In this document: positions 13,063 to 24,454 of the stretch, one piece after another
How positions within the stretch are numbered: position 1 is the first letter of the stretch
How the letters are laid out: the number at the start of each line of letters is the position of its first letter
Origin: Apostichopus japonicus
Lineage: Eukaryota; Echinodermata; Holothuroidea; Aspidochirotida; Stichopodidae
Direction of reading: 5' to 3'
Length of the DNA stretch: 64,000 nucleotides
Assembly: GCF_037975245.1 (NCBI RefSeq)
Contig: NC_092580.1
Coordinates: forward strand, 22,122,501 to 22,186,500
Program-made: the position numbers and the translations under genes
The notes under the pieces: generated by a model
The model's input: the letters and a program-made list of their open reading frames with translations, nothing else
What the model was told of the DNA's origin: nothing
Database searches by the model: none

Positions 13063-14479
13063 CTTTCACAAGATACAGACAGACAACATTGGTTTGCTAT
13101 ACCTGGAAGCAAACACTAGCTGAACCTGCGTCATAAACCTATTGGAAGTCAGCAAATATGAATACCATCAAGCCAAAAACCTCAAAGAAAAGTAACAAAA
13201 AGCCAACTGCAATTTAGTCAGCATGCAGCAAGGCCACAAATTACATCTACAGAGAGATCTTCCGCTAAGATTGCTTCGTAATTTTACAAGTTAACTTTCA
13301 TCGGCTATGGAGGATGGAGAGGCACCATGAAATGGACACCAAGTTTGGTTAAAAGATCTCCTTATCTCATTTTATATTATAGTGCAAACAGTCAAGACTT
13401 TCTTGTTCAGAGTTTTTGCACAACAGGCTTCCTTCATTCCAAATTCTACCTAAATGTCATCTCCAAGAACTACAATAACAATACAATCTTGTTCACTTCC
13501 TCCTACGTACAATTAACCATTTTGTTTTTCGCTCTCTTCCAAATTGCGTGTTGGCTTAATTTGGCCCAGTTTTTTACAAAAATGGTTAATGAAATGGAAT
13601 CAAACAGCCACCTCATGTAAAAAGAATGTGTTCTTAATTTGCAAGTTTCTTACATGTAAGAAAACAAGAGCAAGAGATATAACAATCTAGTTCAAGTTAA
13701 TAAGCTAATGGTCTCAATTTACATAAATGGTGAAACAAACAAAAGCAGTATCAAAATAACAATTCAATGTCTTGACAAAAATATTCTCCAGTTACAGTTT
13801 TACAAAGGACATAAAGAAAAAGTCGTCAACATATTAAGCTTCTTTTGGAGAGAAGGATGAACAGACAGACAGACAGAAAGACAAACACACAGACCTACTG
13901 TTAATCCATTCTGTTGTGAGGTGAGGAGAGTTGCATCAAAATCTCTGGTTTGATCCAACTTTCTACTTCAAGACTGACCAACCATGAGTAACAAATTGTT
14001 TTTTAAATCGAAGTTGTCGTAGGAAGCGAGATCAAACAGGTTTTATGGCTTCGGGGAAATGACTTGCTAAATGTGTTTGTTCGGGCTTAACTGCATCTTG
14101 GAGTATCTGAAATTGACTGTTTTGCAGGATTTGAAAACTTTAATGGCTAAAACCTATCATTTGCTTTCCAGATCTTGCAGGCAGGCAAGTAATCTATGAC
14201 GTAAAACCGCTGCATGTAAAATGTTAATCTATAATCTTCAAAGAAGGATGGGCAACGACTTATGGAAGCATCTGATGCACAAGTAAAGCGGCGGCACCTT
14301 CCTCAGATTGCTATCATTGGTGGCTTTATTGGGCTTTCAGTCAATTTAACAAGAATAAATCAGGCATTTCAATTTTATTATATATAAATTTTTCAATATT
14401 ATGAAACTTAAAGTCCTTCTTCATTATTCTTTTACCCTTTGAATACTACATTTACAAGCGTACAGTAAGGAAAGAATCA
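13063..14479. other. AT-rich non-coding DNA
   Basis: Nothing is recognised apart from a short (ACAG)n run at 13859-13877. The 97-codon plus-strand frame at 13327-13620 is hydrophobic and low in complexity, and it has no supporting splice or start context. Confidence 0.6.
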
Positions 14480-14676
14480 TAAACTTTGTGTAAATGTATG
14501 AGGGCCTGATGTATGATCCTAGCAGGATCTTCTTCAGAGGCTGAATGACAAGTTGCCACTTATCATTCAGCCTCTGAAGCAGATCCTGCTAGGATCGAAA
14601 CGTCAGGCCCTCTAATACTTTTACACATTCTCTTACACAGGCTCTTTCAATAGTGGATAAGCGGTTTGCTAACAGT
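14480..14676 (+). mobile_element. hairpin repeat element, copy 1, with hammerhead-like core
   Basis: A long inverted repeat pairs 14500-14549 with 14561-14612 around a short spacer. The right arm contains CTGAAGC, then GATCC-TGCTA-GGATC as a small stem-loop, then GAAACGTC. This order resembles the CTGANGA / stem II / GAAAC core of hammerhead ribozymes. The left arm read on the minus strand has CTGAAGA intact but ATAC where GAAAC is expected, so each arm has lost a different half of the core. Pairing extends weakly into TGTGTAAA and TTTACACA flanks. The downstream part, ACAGGCTCTTT to GTTTGCTAACA, is shared with the copy near 21.7 kb. Families of this kind are associated with Penelope-like retroelements; that assignment is inference. 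No protein is encoded. Confidence 0.8.
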
Positions 14677-16276
14677 GTTGTTTGTTTTGTTATTCATAAA
14701 CTTTGTCACTTTAGTACAATGAAATAAATATTTTTATTAATAAAAGGCAAAAATTATCAGTTAAAATTCTTCAGGTATTATGTCTTTGTTAAATTGTGAC
14801 TTAAGTAACTGCATCATAAATAGGCCTTTTGGTCAATTCAATAATTCCAGGGAAAAATTGATTCATTACATGACTGGTTACAAGTCCTACAGTGACCAGG
14901 TCATAAATGATATCCAACCAAAACTTTCTACAATCTTTGAAAAAGGAGATCACAATTTTCCCTCTGAACTTAATCATTACTCAGTTAACTAATCCACCTA
15001 AGTAACTGTGACTATTTTAATCTGTTTTCTGATGAAAATTGCAGAACTGTCCTTTAATTCCTACAACTTTCCTGCATGCCCTGTGTTTTTAGATCTAACT
15101 ATTTAATGTATTTTACAACTAATGTATGACATCACACTACTGACTAACTGCTGAGAGCAAAGTCCAGAATGGAAATAGGTATGTCCAGAAATGGACACAT
15201 GCCTAAATTCACAAGGGCCTATTACTCTTCAGTAAACTGCAGAAATGGCAAAAAGTTGATTAATCATACCAATAAAGTACTTAAAGGGATTTGTACAATG
15301 CATGAACAATGTAGGACATATTATACTTGTCAAATTATATGCCAAATTACGGAACACCAGGTTGCCTCTTGTATATAATTTGCAAGATTCGTGACACATT
15401 TCCCAAGAGTTAGTGTATGTACTGCACTTTTTTCTTCTGTGTGTCCTAAACAAAGAAGATGATGAAATTCCAATTTTGGCACATTTACTGTAGTTGTCAA
15501 GAAAAAAAATTGTGCTTCCCTAAATTCTGTGAAGAATGCTTGACATCTTTCTCTGCAACAATAAGTTTTAAGTCAAATCCCAAAAGGTGACGCTGGCATT
15601 GAGTAATGAAGATGAAAGCATTGCTCAAAAAGGCAATAGTAGACATACTGTAAATAAACCTATATTGCATCTGATGTACTGCACTATTAATAGTTTCAGT
15701 TACTATCAGGAATCCATATAAACTAATAAACTGGCTCACATAACTGTATCACTGGCAAGATACATCCATGATTGCTAAGTAATTACTTGTTATACAATGA
15801 ACTAATTGAGTTTGATATATAGTAACAGTAATCAAAGGATGCATATCAGTTTTTTTGTGGGGTTGTTTTTCTTCAAAAGGACAGATGTTTATAACACTAT
15901 CACTGAAACAACTGCCAAGAATATCCCCATAGGGCTGTTCAGTTGTTCCACTTACTGTTCCAAGGTCTGCCCCTTAATGCCCCTCATTCAGCGGACAATT
16001 AAAGTCAATCCCCCTCCCCCTCCCACCCCCCCGGCATTTGACCACTTTGTCAGATAAAGAGAGAGGTGCAGTGGACACTTCCTTGAGAATAACCCAAATG
16101 TGCAAATTGTGCAATAATTGATCCAGATACTTTCTACCAGATATACGCAAGAAATCAGAAGTAGCACACTTACTGATGACTTTATACATACTGTAACACC
16201 ATCACTGCACAACACAACAGAAACACTATATATTTCAAAGAAAATATGTTGTTTAAACTAGAAAGGGTTATGAAAC
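14677..16276. other. AT-rich non-coding DNA
   Basis: Several overlapping 70-85 codon frames on both strands are unrecognisable and conflict with one another. A C-rich patch lies at 16009-16032. No RNA gene or transposon end is seen. Confidence 0.6.
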
Positions 16277-16343
16277 TCCTACCACCTCTTCTCCTTCCCC
16301 TTCCCCCTCCCCTTTCCCTCCTCTTTCCCTTCCCTTTCCCTCC
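16277..16343. repeat. polypyrimidine tract (CCCTTTCC type)
   Basis: Some 65 bases are almost wholly C and T, built from CTTCCCC, CCCTTTCC and TTCCCTTCC blocks with local mirror symmetry. Tracts of this type can form triplex DNA and block polymerases in other systems. Here only the base composition is observed. Confidence 0.8.
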
Positions 16344-17315
16344 ACACATTCACAAACTACAGATGACAAAGTCTAAAATGACAATTGCTTTAACACATGG
16401 GCTGCTAGGTAATGTTTGAAAACGCCTTCTGTTTTTTCTTTTGAATGTAAATGTACATTTAAAGAAAACTGTAAAAGCTGGATAGATTTCAGGAGGTGAG
16501 AAGGTTAATTCATTGTTTATACCTATTTGACTAGAGTACCTGTTTGCCTGATCATTCGGTCCGTGATTTAGATATGCCTCGAACAAGAGGTTTGCAAGGG
16601 TAATCAATCACGCTGGGAAGGAGAGACATTAACTAATGGATGAAAAACCAGCTGAGAAATAAACAATAGAAACAAGAGGAAAGGAAAGGTCAGACAAGTG
16701 TCCCGTAAACTTTGACTACAAGTAAAATATATATATATATATTATATTCATGGGAAAGGATAAATCGCGAGGCTATTCCTTAAAAAGCCTCTATATTAAA
16801 AATAGACTTTTCGTCTAGAATCATCATTTTAAAAGGCAACTCCTTCAAGCGATTGGAAACCTGGCAAACAATCTAGACAAAGGATTATTTAGGGAGGTAT
16901 ATTACGTGGATTAAATGTTAACAAGGCACGGTATGGGTATAAAGAAAATCATTAAATGCAGCAATGATACAGAACAGGTATTGTAAACGACTACGGACAG
17001 GTGCACAAGGGGGTGTAAATTAGACAATAACTGCCGGCACGTAGGAGGCCAGATAATATGTATGAATCGGAGACTGTGTTAGCACTGGAAATACAAATTT
17101 AGACTAAACATGCAGAATTCAATGACTGTCCATGTAACTTCATCAATGTTCAAAAGTTTTCTAGACGACACTTCTCTGAGTTTGACGATTTTCTTTTCAG
17201 AAAATCAATCCATTAACTTTTAAATTTCTGAATTTTTAAATTCCAATAGATATAGTATTCCAATATTTTCTGTAATCATACAAAATTTTCCAAAGTAAAG
17301 ACATTTCACTACAAT
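16344..17315. other. AT-rich non-coding DNA
   Basis: No gene is recognised. The stretch holds an (AT)n run at about 16726-16742. The minus-strand frame at 16350-16607 (85 codons) is unrecognisable. Confidence 0.6.
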
Positions 17316-17425
17316 GTGAGGTCTATATGAGGTATATGTGATGTGAGGTATATATGAGTTATATGTGATGTGAGTTATATGTGTGGTATATGTGATGTGT
17401 GGTATATTTGAGGTATATTTGAGGA
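17316..17425. repeat. GGTATATGTGATGTGA minisatellite
   Basis: About 110 bp of imperfect units such as GAGGTATATGTGATGTG, GAGTTATATGTGATGTG, TGGTATATGTGATGTG and GAGGTATATTT. The strand asymmetry is strong: G and T rich with almost no C on the plus strand. Confidence 0.85.
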
Positions 17426-17890
17426 GCCGGTCACTGAGGGTGCACAGTGTTAAAAGATTACCAGGGCATACTAGACACGGTAGAATGAGGTTTTGGGGAG
17501 ACAGGTAAGCGAGGGGCGAAGTAAATATTTAAATCACAAAAGGGTAGAAAGATGATCAAGAAGCAGTGTGTAATATTAAGTATAGGGTTTAGGAAATAGT
17601 GTTAATTAGTATGTATCAAACAGTTAATGATATGTATGATGTACAGTAGATGATAATGCAATCCCTATGGAGAGACAGGTCAGAAACGATGGATGGGAAA
17701 ATCAATGTTTTTCTTTACTTTAAACGGTAATGTGAAAATGTAATATATCGCCGAATCTTTTGAGAATTATATCTGCAGGCAGGTGTACATAAAACAAACA
17801 TGACTTATCGTGCCTGTTTCTTCAAAAATCTAAAATCATGTGTTAAACTAAAATTATACCTGATGATCGTTACAAAGCATATTTTGAATA

Positions 17891-18298
17891 ATTAATTGAG
17901 GATAAGTGGATGAGATCGTCCTTTCAAAGCAATTTCTTGTGTATGGATGTTAAAGTTAATTTGTTCACGTACAATTTAAAGTCTAATTTGGCATTGCTAA
18001 ATTGGTTTCAAATTGAGAAGAAAAAGACATTTTCACTTTTTTTATTTTTTTTTAAATTTTAAACCAGAAAGTGTGATTACAACAAATCATTAATTTAATA
18101 ATTAATTAGAGATGGGTGGATGAGACGGTCCTTTCAAGGCAATTTCTTGTGTATGGTTGTAAACTATTAGTTCCTTCACGTACAATTTAAAGTCTAATGT
18201 GGCATTGCTTTTAGTTTCAAATTGAGAAGGAAAAGTCATTTTCACTTTCACTTTAAATTTTACACCAGAAAGTGTGATTACAACAAATCATTAATTTA
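17891..18298. repeat. tandem duplication, 210-bp unit, two copies
   Basis: ATTAATTGAGGATAAGTGGA at 17891 matches ATTAATTAGAGATGGGTGGA at 18101, a period of 210 bp. The shared body includes GTCCTTTCAA, CAATTTCTTGTGTATGG, ACGTACAATTTAAAGTCTAA and CCAGAAAGTGTGATTACAAC. The first copy has an expanded T run near 18040. No open frame is maintained, so this is non-coding duplication. Confidence 0.9.
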
Positions 18299-19911
18299 CT
18301 TATTTACTACCCATACATTAATTAATAAGCACTTTTTCCAGACTTAAAGAGCTACACAAATATATTTGGTTATCTCTTTAGCTTTAGTAGGGAAGAGTTA
18401 AACTGAACTGAACAATAAATATTTGAAAGGAGAACAACAAATGGCAAAACAAGAGAAGCTATCTGATAAAGCAAAATGCAGTGCAATTATAGTAGCATAA
18501 ATGGACAGCCAATAGAAATGAAGGAACATATTACAGCTTTGATACAAACAGTTGATCAGAAATTCTATTCTATAGAACAATAGTGCGATAAAGTTTTTCA
18601 TTGTCCTGTTTTTCACAACACTGCAGTGTATTTTGCTAACATCGTACATAAACATAGCAATTTATTTTAATTTTCATGAACAAGCGGGAAAAAGACCCTA
18701 ACTCTCGTAGATAGGATAGATGCATTAATTCTACATCCCACTCCGTATATAGATGAGCATGAATAGAAAGTCTACTAGTTTCAGGATGAACATAAGATAA
18801 CCGATGTTTCAAAGACAAAGTAAATTAGGGATTTTTCTTTGGCAGTCAACAATATTTCCAAGGAAATAAAACCATTACCCCCGTGGTGAATAATTTCTCT
18901 ATGATCTATCCATGAATCTAATTATATGAGGAGTTGGTCACAAACGCACAAATTATTATCAATGATAGAGAATTGATATATAAACAATTATGTAAATAAT
19001 ATGCAGCATGAAATACTTATGCTACTAGCTGTCTGTCATTAAAAAATCTATTTAAATCATAACAAAAGGTTTTACAGCACAGTTCATGGGCAATGCAAGC
19101 AATCGTAAGAAAAGATATCAATAAAAAATGGAGGTTTATAAACAGACATACACACACACAAACACCACTTGAATATATTCAACATTACCCTAGCATGAAA
19201 TCTCAAGATAAGTGGTTCTAAGCAAAAATGAAACTTATTGATAAAAATCTGAGAAATTCTACTAGTTCCTAAACTTGTGACATGTGAAGAATGCCAAAAG
19301 CCAAGCTGTCAACAAGACAAGCTAAATGTGGCACGTAATTGACAAACAACTTGCTGGTAGTCCACAAGGAAACAAAAAGCCAGGGAGAAAAAAAAACAAG
19401 AAATTATGAATACTTCAAATGTTGTCTGCATATGTTTTTTTTCCCCCATTTTTCTGTGTCCTATATGTTTTATTCATGATTCAATTACTTCACTGTATTA
19501 TGCCTCAGGTTACAAAAGAGAGGAAAAAAAAAACTTCATATTTCCTACCAATTACAAGTTGATGAAATATGAAACTTCAAAATAAAGTTACTACAATAAA
19601 GACAAGGTTTTTTTGAGCTTCTAACTCCTGTATGTATTTCTTGGGTATAAACTTGTGTTTTGTTGACGTTTCTACTCGGTCTGTCAGTTTTGTTTATAAT
19701 TCAGACATTTCTAGAGAAGGAACTGTCTACAAGCAAGCACAATAAGAAGATGTTTCATCTGTTCGTATGTTTTAATGTTTTGCAGTAAATACACCAGTAG
19801 TTTAAGTTCTGGATTTGTCAACACAGGCCTGAAATGGAAGAATTCTAAGGAGAGTGACATTGGAATCAAAAAGTCAATGGCAACTGCAAATGAAAAGGTA
19901 AAACTCCTGTA
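18299..19911. other. AT-rich non-coding DNA
   Basis: No gene or repeat family is recognised. Minus-strand frames at 18398-18655 and 18636-18818 are short and lack support. A brief (CA)n run lies near 19150. Confidence 0.6.
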
Positions 19912-20163
19912 TTAAAGGTTATCAGTATAGGCCCCAAATTATAGCACGCTATAATTGCTAGAAGTTTTCAGAAAGTACTTTCCTGGGGTCTTAACTCTCC
20001 ACAATGTTCTCAGACATTTTTTAGGAACACACAAGATGACTCAATGTCCCAGCAAAGGTAAATTTCCTCGAAAATTGTAATAAAAACAAGTTTAAGAATT
20101 TTGACCAAATGTGACCATATTTGAATATCTAGCATATTTGGGGCCAATACAGCATACCTTTAA
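19912..20163. mobile_element. TTAA-flanked MITE, 244 bp
   Basis: The element at 19916-20159 is flanked by TTAA on both sides (19912-19915 and 20160-20163). Its ends form imperfect terminal inverted repeats of about 28 bp. The left end reads AGGTTATCAGTATAGGCCCC and the right end, reverse-complemented, reads AGGTATGCTGTATTGGCCCC; both continue with AAAT. A TTAA target duplication is the hallmark of the piggyBac and Kolobok superfamilies. No transposase is encoded, so this is a non-autonomous element; which superfamily mobilised it cannot be read from the termini alone. Confidence 0.8.
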
Positions 20164-20246
20164 AGGGTTGACTTTCGGTCTCGACATGGTTTAGTCTTCA
20201 TATGTTTTAGTTTTCAAGATACTCACTTTAAAATATATATACGTTA

Positions 20247-20345
20247 AGTCTCTGGAATGCTCCTTTAAGGCTAAATTTACGATAACCAACTCCTCAGTCC
20301 TGACCTTCTATGTTAATGTTAATCCATTGTTCTATAAATTCTAAT
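20247..20345. repeat. dispersed repeat, copy A
   Basis: This copy begins near GTCTCTGGAATGCTCCTTTA, then GGCTAA, and later ATGTTAATGTTAATCCATTG followed by AAATTCTA. It matches copy B about 1.08 kb downstream in the same order and orientation, with a divergent middle. It starts just after the TTAA-flanked MITE and may itself be an old element fragment. Confidence 0.6.
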
Positions 20346-21322
20346 AAATTCAACTAATAAATATCTTCGTTAAGCTTCATGTAAACAGAAGAGCATCCTT
20401 GGGATGACATTCGACACCATTAATTATTTCCTTAAATATAAATAATTTGAAACTGATTGCAAACATGTCAATCTTCCGATATATAGTTAATTCCCGGGCG
20501 AACTAAGGATTTGTGTTGCATTCTGAGGAATTGAGCAAATGGTCTGTGTATTAGACTACATAGTCCAGTCACTTTTATCTGGTGAACCTAAGAATGCTTA
20601 AAAATTAAACGTGACGTAACGAAGAAGCTAGTACACGACCTGGACTGATATCTGTGCTTTTTGAACGGTCTACGACGAATCAAAAATTAACTTTTGCTAG
20701 CTGCAATCATCCGTTAAAGTATCTTCATTGACATCGCCCACCAATTCTCCACTCATCTACTGTACTGAGTCATCTCCACAAAACCTAACACAAATCAATA
20801 ACTTTTACAAACCGGTTGTTCACATCCCTCCGCCTCCTCCTCCATGACCATTAAGATCTGGCCTGCGTGATGAATGTCCACTTAATCCCCATCCAAGTTC
20901 CAGATGTACCAAGCAATGAGAAGTCTAACAATAGTAAACTTTAATTGACGCACTTTTAGTGACAATTTTGCAAATGACTAAAGCTCGTTAAATGGCCATA
21001 GTTAATTGGTATAGTATATGCGATGCACTATAAGGCAGGTATGTATAAAGTGAACGACACTAAAATGGAGAGTTAATTAGTGTAAAGACTCTCTAGTTCT
21101 ATGTCCACTAATGGGCTAGCATTATTATCTATAACGGATGAATATAGTCTGACGAATACTCGTCTCATAGAGCAAGAAAACAAATTTGAGTGGTAGTTAT
21201 GTTTCCTATTCAGCATTATATATATACTTTATTTTTTTATTTATTTTTTATCATTATTTTTATTATTGTCATCTTTAATGAGGGTAGTCCTGCTCAGTGC
21301 AGAAGCACTATAAACTGTTTAC
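20346..21322. other. unique DNA with homeodomain-type core sites
   Basis: No gene is recognised. A less AT-rich patch at 20820-20930 contains CCATTAAG, CACTTAA and a TAATCC-like core. Such short sites occur by chance, so regulatory function is only a possibility. Confidence 0.4.
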
Positions 21323-21425
21323 AGTCTGGAATTCCCCTTTAAAGCTAACAAGATAACGATAATGATGTCAGCTCTTTATGAGTGCAGGGCTAAATGTTAA
21401 TGTTGATCCATTGAAAATTCTAGAC
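21323..21425. repeat. dispersed repeat, copy B
   Basis: AGTCTGGAATTCCCCTTTAA, then AGCTAA, and later ATGTTAATGTTGATCCATTG followed by AAATTCTA repeat the order seen in copy A at 20247-20345. The left part carries a small hairpin just upstream (AGTGC-AGAA-GCACT near 21296). The unit boundaries are unclear. Confidence 0.6.
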
Positions 21426-21542
21426 TATAATCCAATCAAAACATGTTCTTTTAACTTTGAATATATTATAAATAACACAGTAACCTTGTATAACATTCCA
21501 CATCATTTGTCCTTGACAAAAAAGGAGATGAAATTTCTTCTT

Positions 21543-21633
21543 AAATATTACTTTTATCTATATATAACTTTTATATAAATTACTTTTATAAATATTCCTC
21601 TAATATATATTACTTTTACATATATTACTTTTT
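21543..21633. repeat. AT-rich ATATTACTTTTATATA minisatellite
   Basis: About six imperfect units of the form ATATTACTTTTATATA run together, with spacing changing between 14 and 26 bp. This is almost pure A and T with a single recurring C. Confidence 0.7.
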
Positions 21634-21685
21634 AATTAAAGTTAGTCAACTTTTTCACAGAATTTTAGCATTAAATACATAGCAC

Positions 21686-21797
21686 GCAAACTTGTGTAAA
21701 AGTGAGTGGGCCTGACGTAACCTGAGTATGTCAGGCTCAATTACTTTTACACATTCTCTAAACAGGCTCTTAAGTGGATAAGCAGTTTGCTAACATT
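21686..21797 (+). mobile_element. hairpin repeat element, copy 2 (core deleted)
   Basis: This is the same family as 14480-14676. It has AAACTTGTGTAAAAGT, then GGGCCTGACGT, a very short middle, then GTCAGGCTC and ACTTTTACACATTCTC. The tail ACAGGCTCTT to AGTGGATAAGC and GTTTGCTAACA is shared with copy 1. The hammerhead-like core and most of the inverted arms present at 14.5 kb are missing here, consistent with a deletion within a hairpin. No coding capacity. Confidence 0.8.
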
Positions 21798-23645
21798 CCT
21801 TTTTTTTATTTTAATGTTATTTAGTATTAAAACTTTACCAAATTCAGTGGCAAAAGTGGTGATTGGTACTAGATCTATCTACATATCACTGGACCAATCA
21901 CACTCTGCTGAATAACACACGCCAACGATCATGTATATTGTGAATATCTTCCGCAACTCATTTTCTGCCCATCAGAAAACTCAAGAGTATTGAAGACAAG
22001 AAAATTGAATCGCTCGAACGCCATTTGATTTTGTCTTACCAGAAATGTGAAAAATCAAACTGTGAAGCATATAAACAACACGACTTTATTATGCAAAATT
22101 TGAGAAGTAACGTAACTCCCTCTCTAACGTTTCTACAAACTGGTTTTATCCAAATTTACACCCTTTTTTTATCTCCCCTCTTTTTTTTCTTTTTTTTACT
22201 ACTTTTAAAACCGATCATGAAAGATGAGCCAGATATAATATGGACGCCTATCCTGCAGAATGTATTCAGACTCATTCTTCTCATTATACCTTCAAGGGCA
22301 TATATCACTACATAAATAAAAGAGGAAACAGTGTAAGCTACTTCAGATCCAATTTCAACTCACATGAAATTAAATATTAATGAATAACCTCCTTCATCTA
22401 TTATTAACAATATAGCTGATAACGACAAAATTTAACGATTTTCTTTCCCCCTTTTCTTTCTTGGATGGTTTAGTGACTGCTTTTTTTCTTCTTTTTTTTT
22501 TTTTTTTTTGCTTAAAAACTTCTACAAGAGCAAGCAAGCAAGATTTTGTTTAACAAACTAGAAATGACAAAAACAAAATCAGTTAATAAAGAAACAAAAT
22601 TAAGGCTAAACTTAGGCGGCCTTCTAATCATGGACTGTTTTTTGATATCATAGTAGCTCTGTGGTGTTTATTGTCAAGTTCTTGGAAGTGATGAGGAAGG
22701 AAGGATAATGTTGCAGGAGGTAAGAGAGTTAATTCTAACATATTATTCCTTCCTTTATCATTCTGAAACTTTGGCAGTCCTATACCTACTGTACCAATGT
22801 GAAATTTTGACAGGGCAGCGTTTGTTGGTTGTGACTTGGAACAAGAGACCCGGATGGATTCACGAGACTTCACTCCCAAGTGTGAATACTATCTTTTGAT
22901 TTACTTTACTATCTATATGGCAATCATTTTTTCATTTCATTTCCATATATAACTTAGAGTCGCTTGTTACCTTGACAACCTCAAGCAATGTCAGACAAAA
23001 TCTTGTTTGCGGAGAAATTCAAATTGTGTCCTTGAGGTATGTTCACAAAGTCAATCTTGTTTTGGCAAAACTTTATGTTCATAACACAAGAAGAACAAAA
23101 TGGTTACCACTCTCGATCTGCTAGTTTTCTATTGCCAACAATTTTGGCAATTATTAAGTAGTTGAAAGTTTGCACCACAAGATGCAAAAGTTTGTCTACA
23201 AACATGTCCAGGTATATTGTATTGTATTTCTCATAAGAGGGTGTGATAGCTATAGTATCATAATATAAATCAGCCCATAGGATGGCCAATCTAAAAATTA
23301 TGAAGTTCAAGTCGTTTGTACTGTTAAACAAGATAAAAAACAATAATGCTGGTGTCTAATTGTGACCAGAAATGTACCATATTTTTTGTTCGGTCAGAAA
23401 ATTAAATCATCACAATTTGTTTATCTGATTGTAAAGTTTTATCTTGTACCTCTTCATACTTTGACTATTGCAAGTATCATAGTAGTATCGTTTGAATATT
23501 TTCATATCACATTAATTATTCTCATTATTATTATTGATGATAACATTGCAAACACAGAACTTATCATATGTACAAGCCATAACCCCTCTCCCCCCCACTA
23601 ACCTTCTGCCCATCCCTCCCTTCCCCTCTCTCTGCCCAAATGCAG
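21798..23645. other. AT-rich non-coding DNA
   Basis: No recognised gene. The stretch includes a long T run near 22492-22510. The 83-codon minus-strand frame at 22628-22879 and the 96-codon plus-strand frame at 22025-22315 (low-complexity phenylalanine and leucine) are not convincing. The pyrimidine-rich stretch at 23583-23640 leads into the exon candidate at 23646. Confidence 0.55.
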
Positions 23646-23878
23646 AGAAAATTCTGCTATATATTGAAGATAATATCAAACTAAGCAGGTCAAGTGAACT
23701 ATATCCAAAGCAATGTGACTGGCTTGATTTGGAGAACAGAAAGACAAGACAGATACTGTATATCTGTGAAGAAAAGACATCTGATCGAGGTGGTCCTTCA
23801 CGCCACTTAACGTTCTCATTCAAGAAGCTAGCATTGATCTCTTCACTTACAAGTGAAGCTGACATCTCTCAACTATAA
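23646..23878 (+). CDS. candidate 3'-terminal coding exon, function unknown
   Basis: A strong pyrimidine tract (CCTCTCTCTGCCC) ends in AAATGCAG at 23645, a good acceptor. The frame then runs 77 codons to a TAA at 23876-23878. The peptide is hydrophilic with balanced composition, for example SELYPKQCDWLDLENRKTRQ in the middle and a serine- and leucine-rich end. An AATAAA lies about 160 bp beyond the stop at 24039-24044, as a 3' UTR would need. The exon would start inside a codon, so upstream exons are implied, but I could not find them. The same DNA is also open on the minus strand (23865-23512), which weakens the case. I recognise no family. Confidence 0.3.
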
Positions 23879-24454
23879 TCGCGTAATGCACCTTTCTCGG
23901 TTCTTGTAAAACCCCCTGTTTGTTTCAAGATTGATCAAATTATATCCAGATTCCACGTTGATGCTTAACGAGGTTGAAATTTGCGAGGATGCAAATTTTT
24001 TTTAAAATCGAACGACAAGTTTCGACATTCCAAGGAATAATAAACAATTGCCACTTTAACCGAATCAGAGCTGCAAATCATACGCCCGCCGCACCCAAAC
24101 GATTTTCTGCACATCTGCTCGTTTTATGGCCGACCAATTATTCCTACGAGTGCACAAACAAAATTTATCAAGAAAGTAGAGGAAAATGATAAAGTTTTAT
24201 ATCTGATTCTGGATATTCATGGCAGATGATCCACCGAGGGGAATAGAAGTAATCAACTATCCACCAACAGCTGTGTCAACAGCAGAACTGTTGCAACACA
24301 GGATTTCCACCTACGCCTTTTTTTCAAAATAAAAACCTGAACTCGTTTTCTCATCCATCCATAGCCGATTTTATGAAAAAGTTTGACTGGAAATGCTATA
24401 CGTACTAGTTAAATGTTTCACATCAGCTACTGCTGAAATATTTACTTTTCCTCA

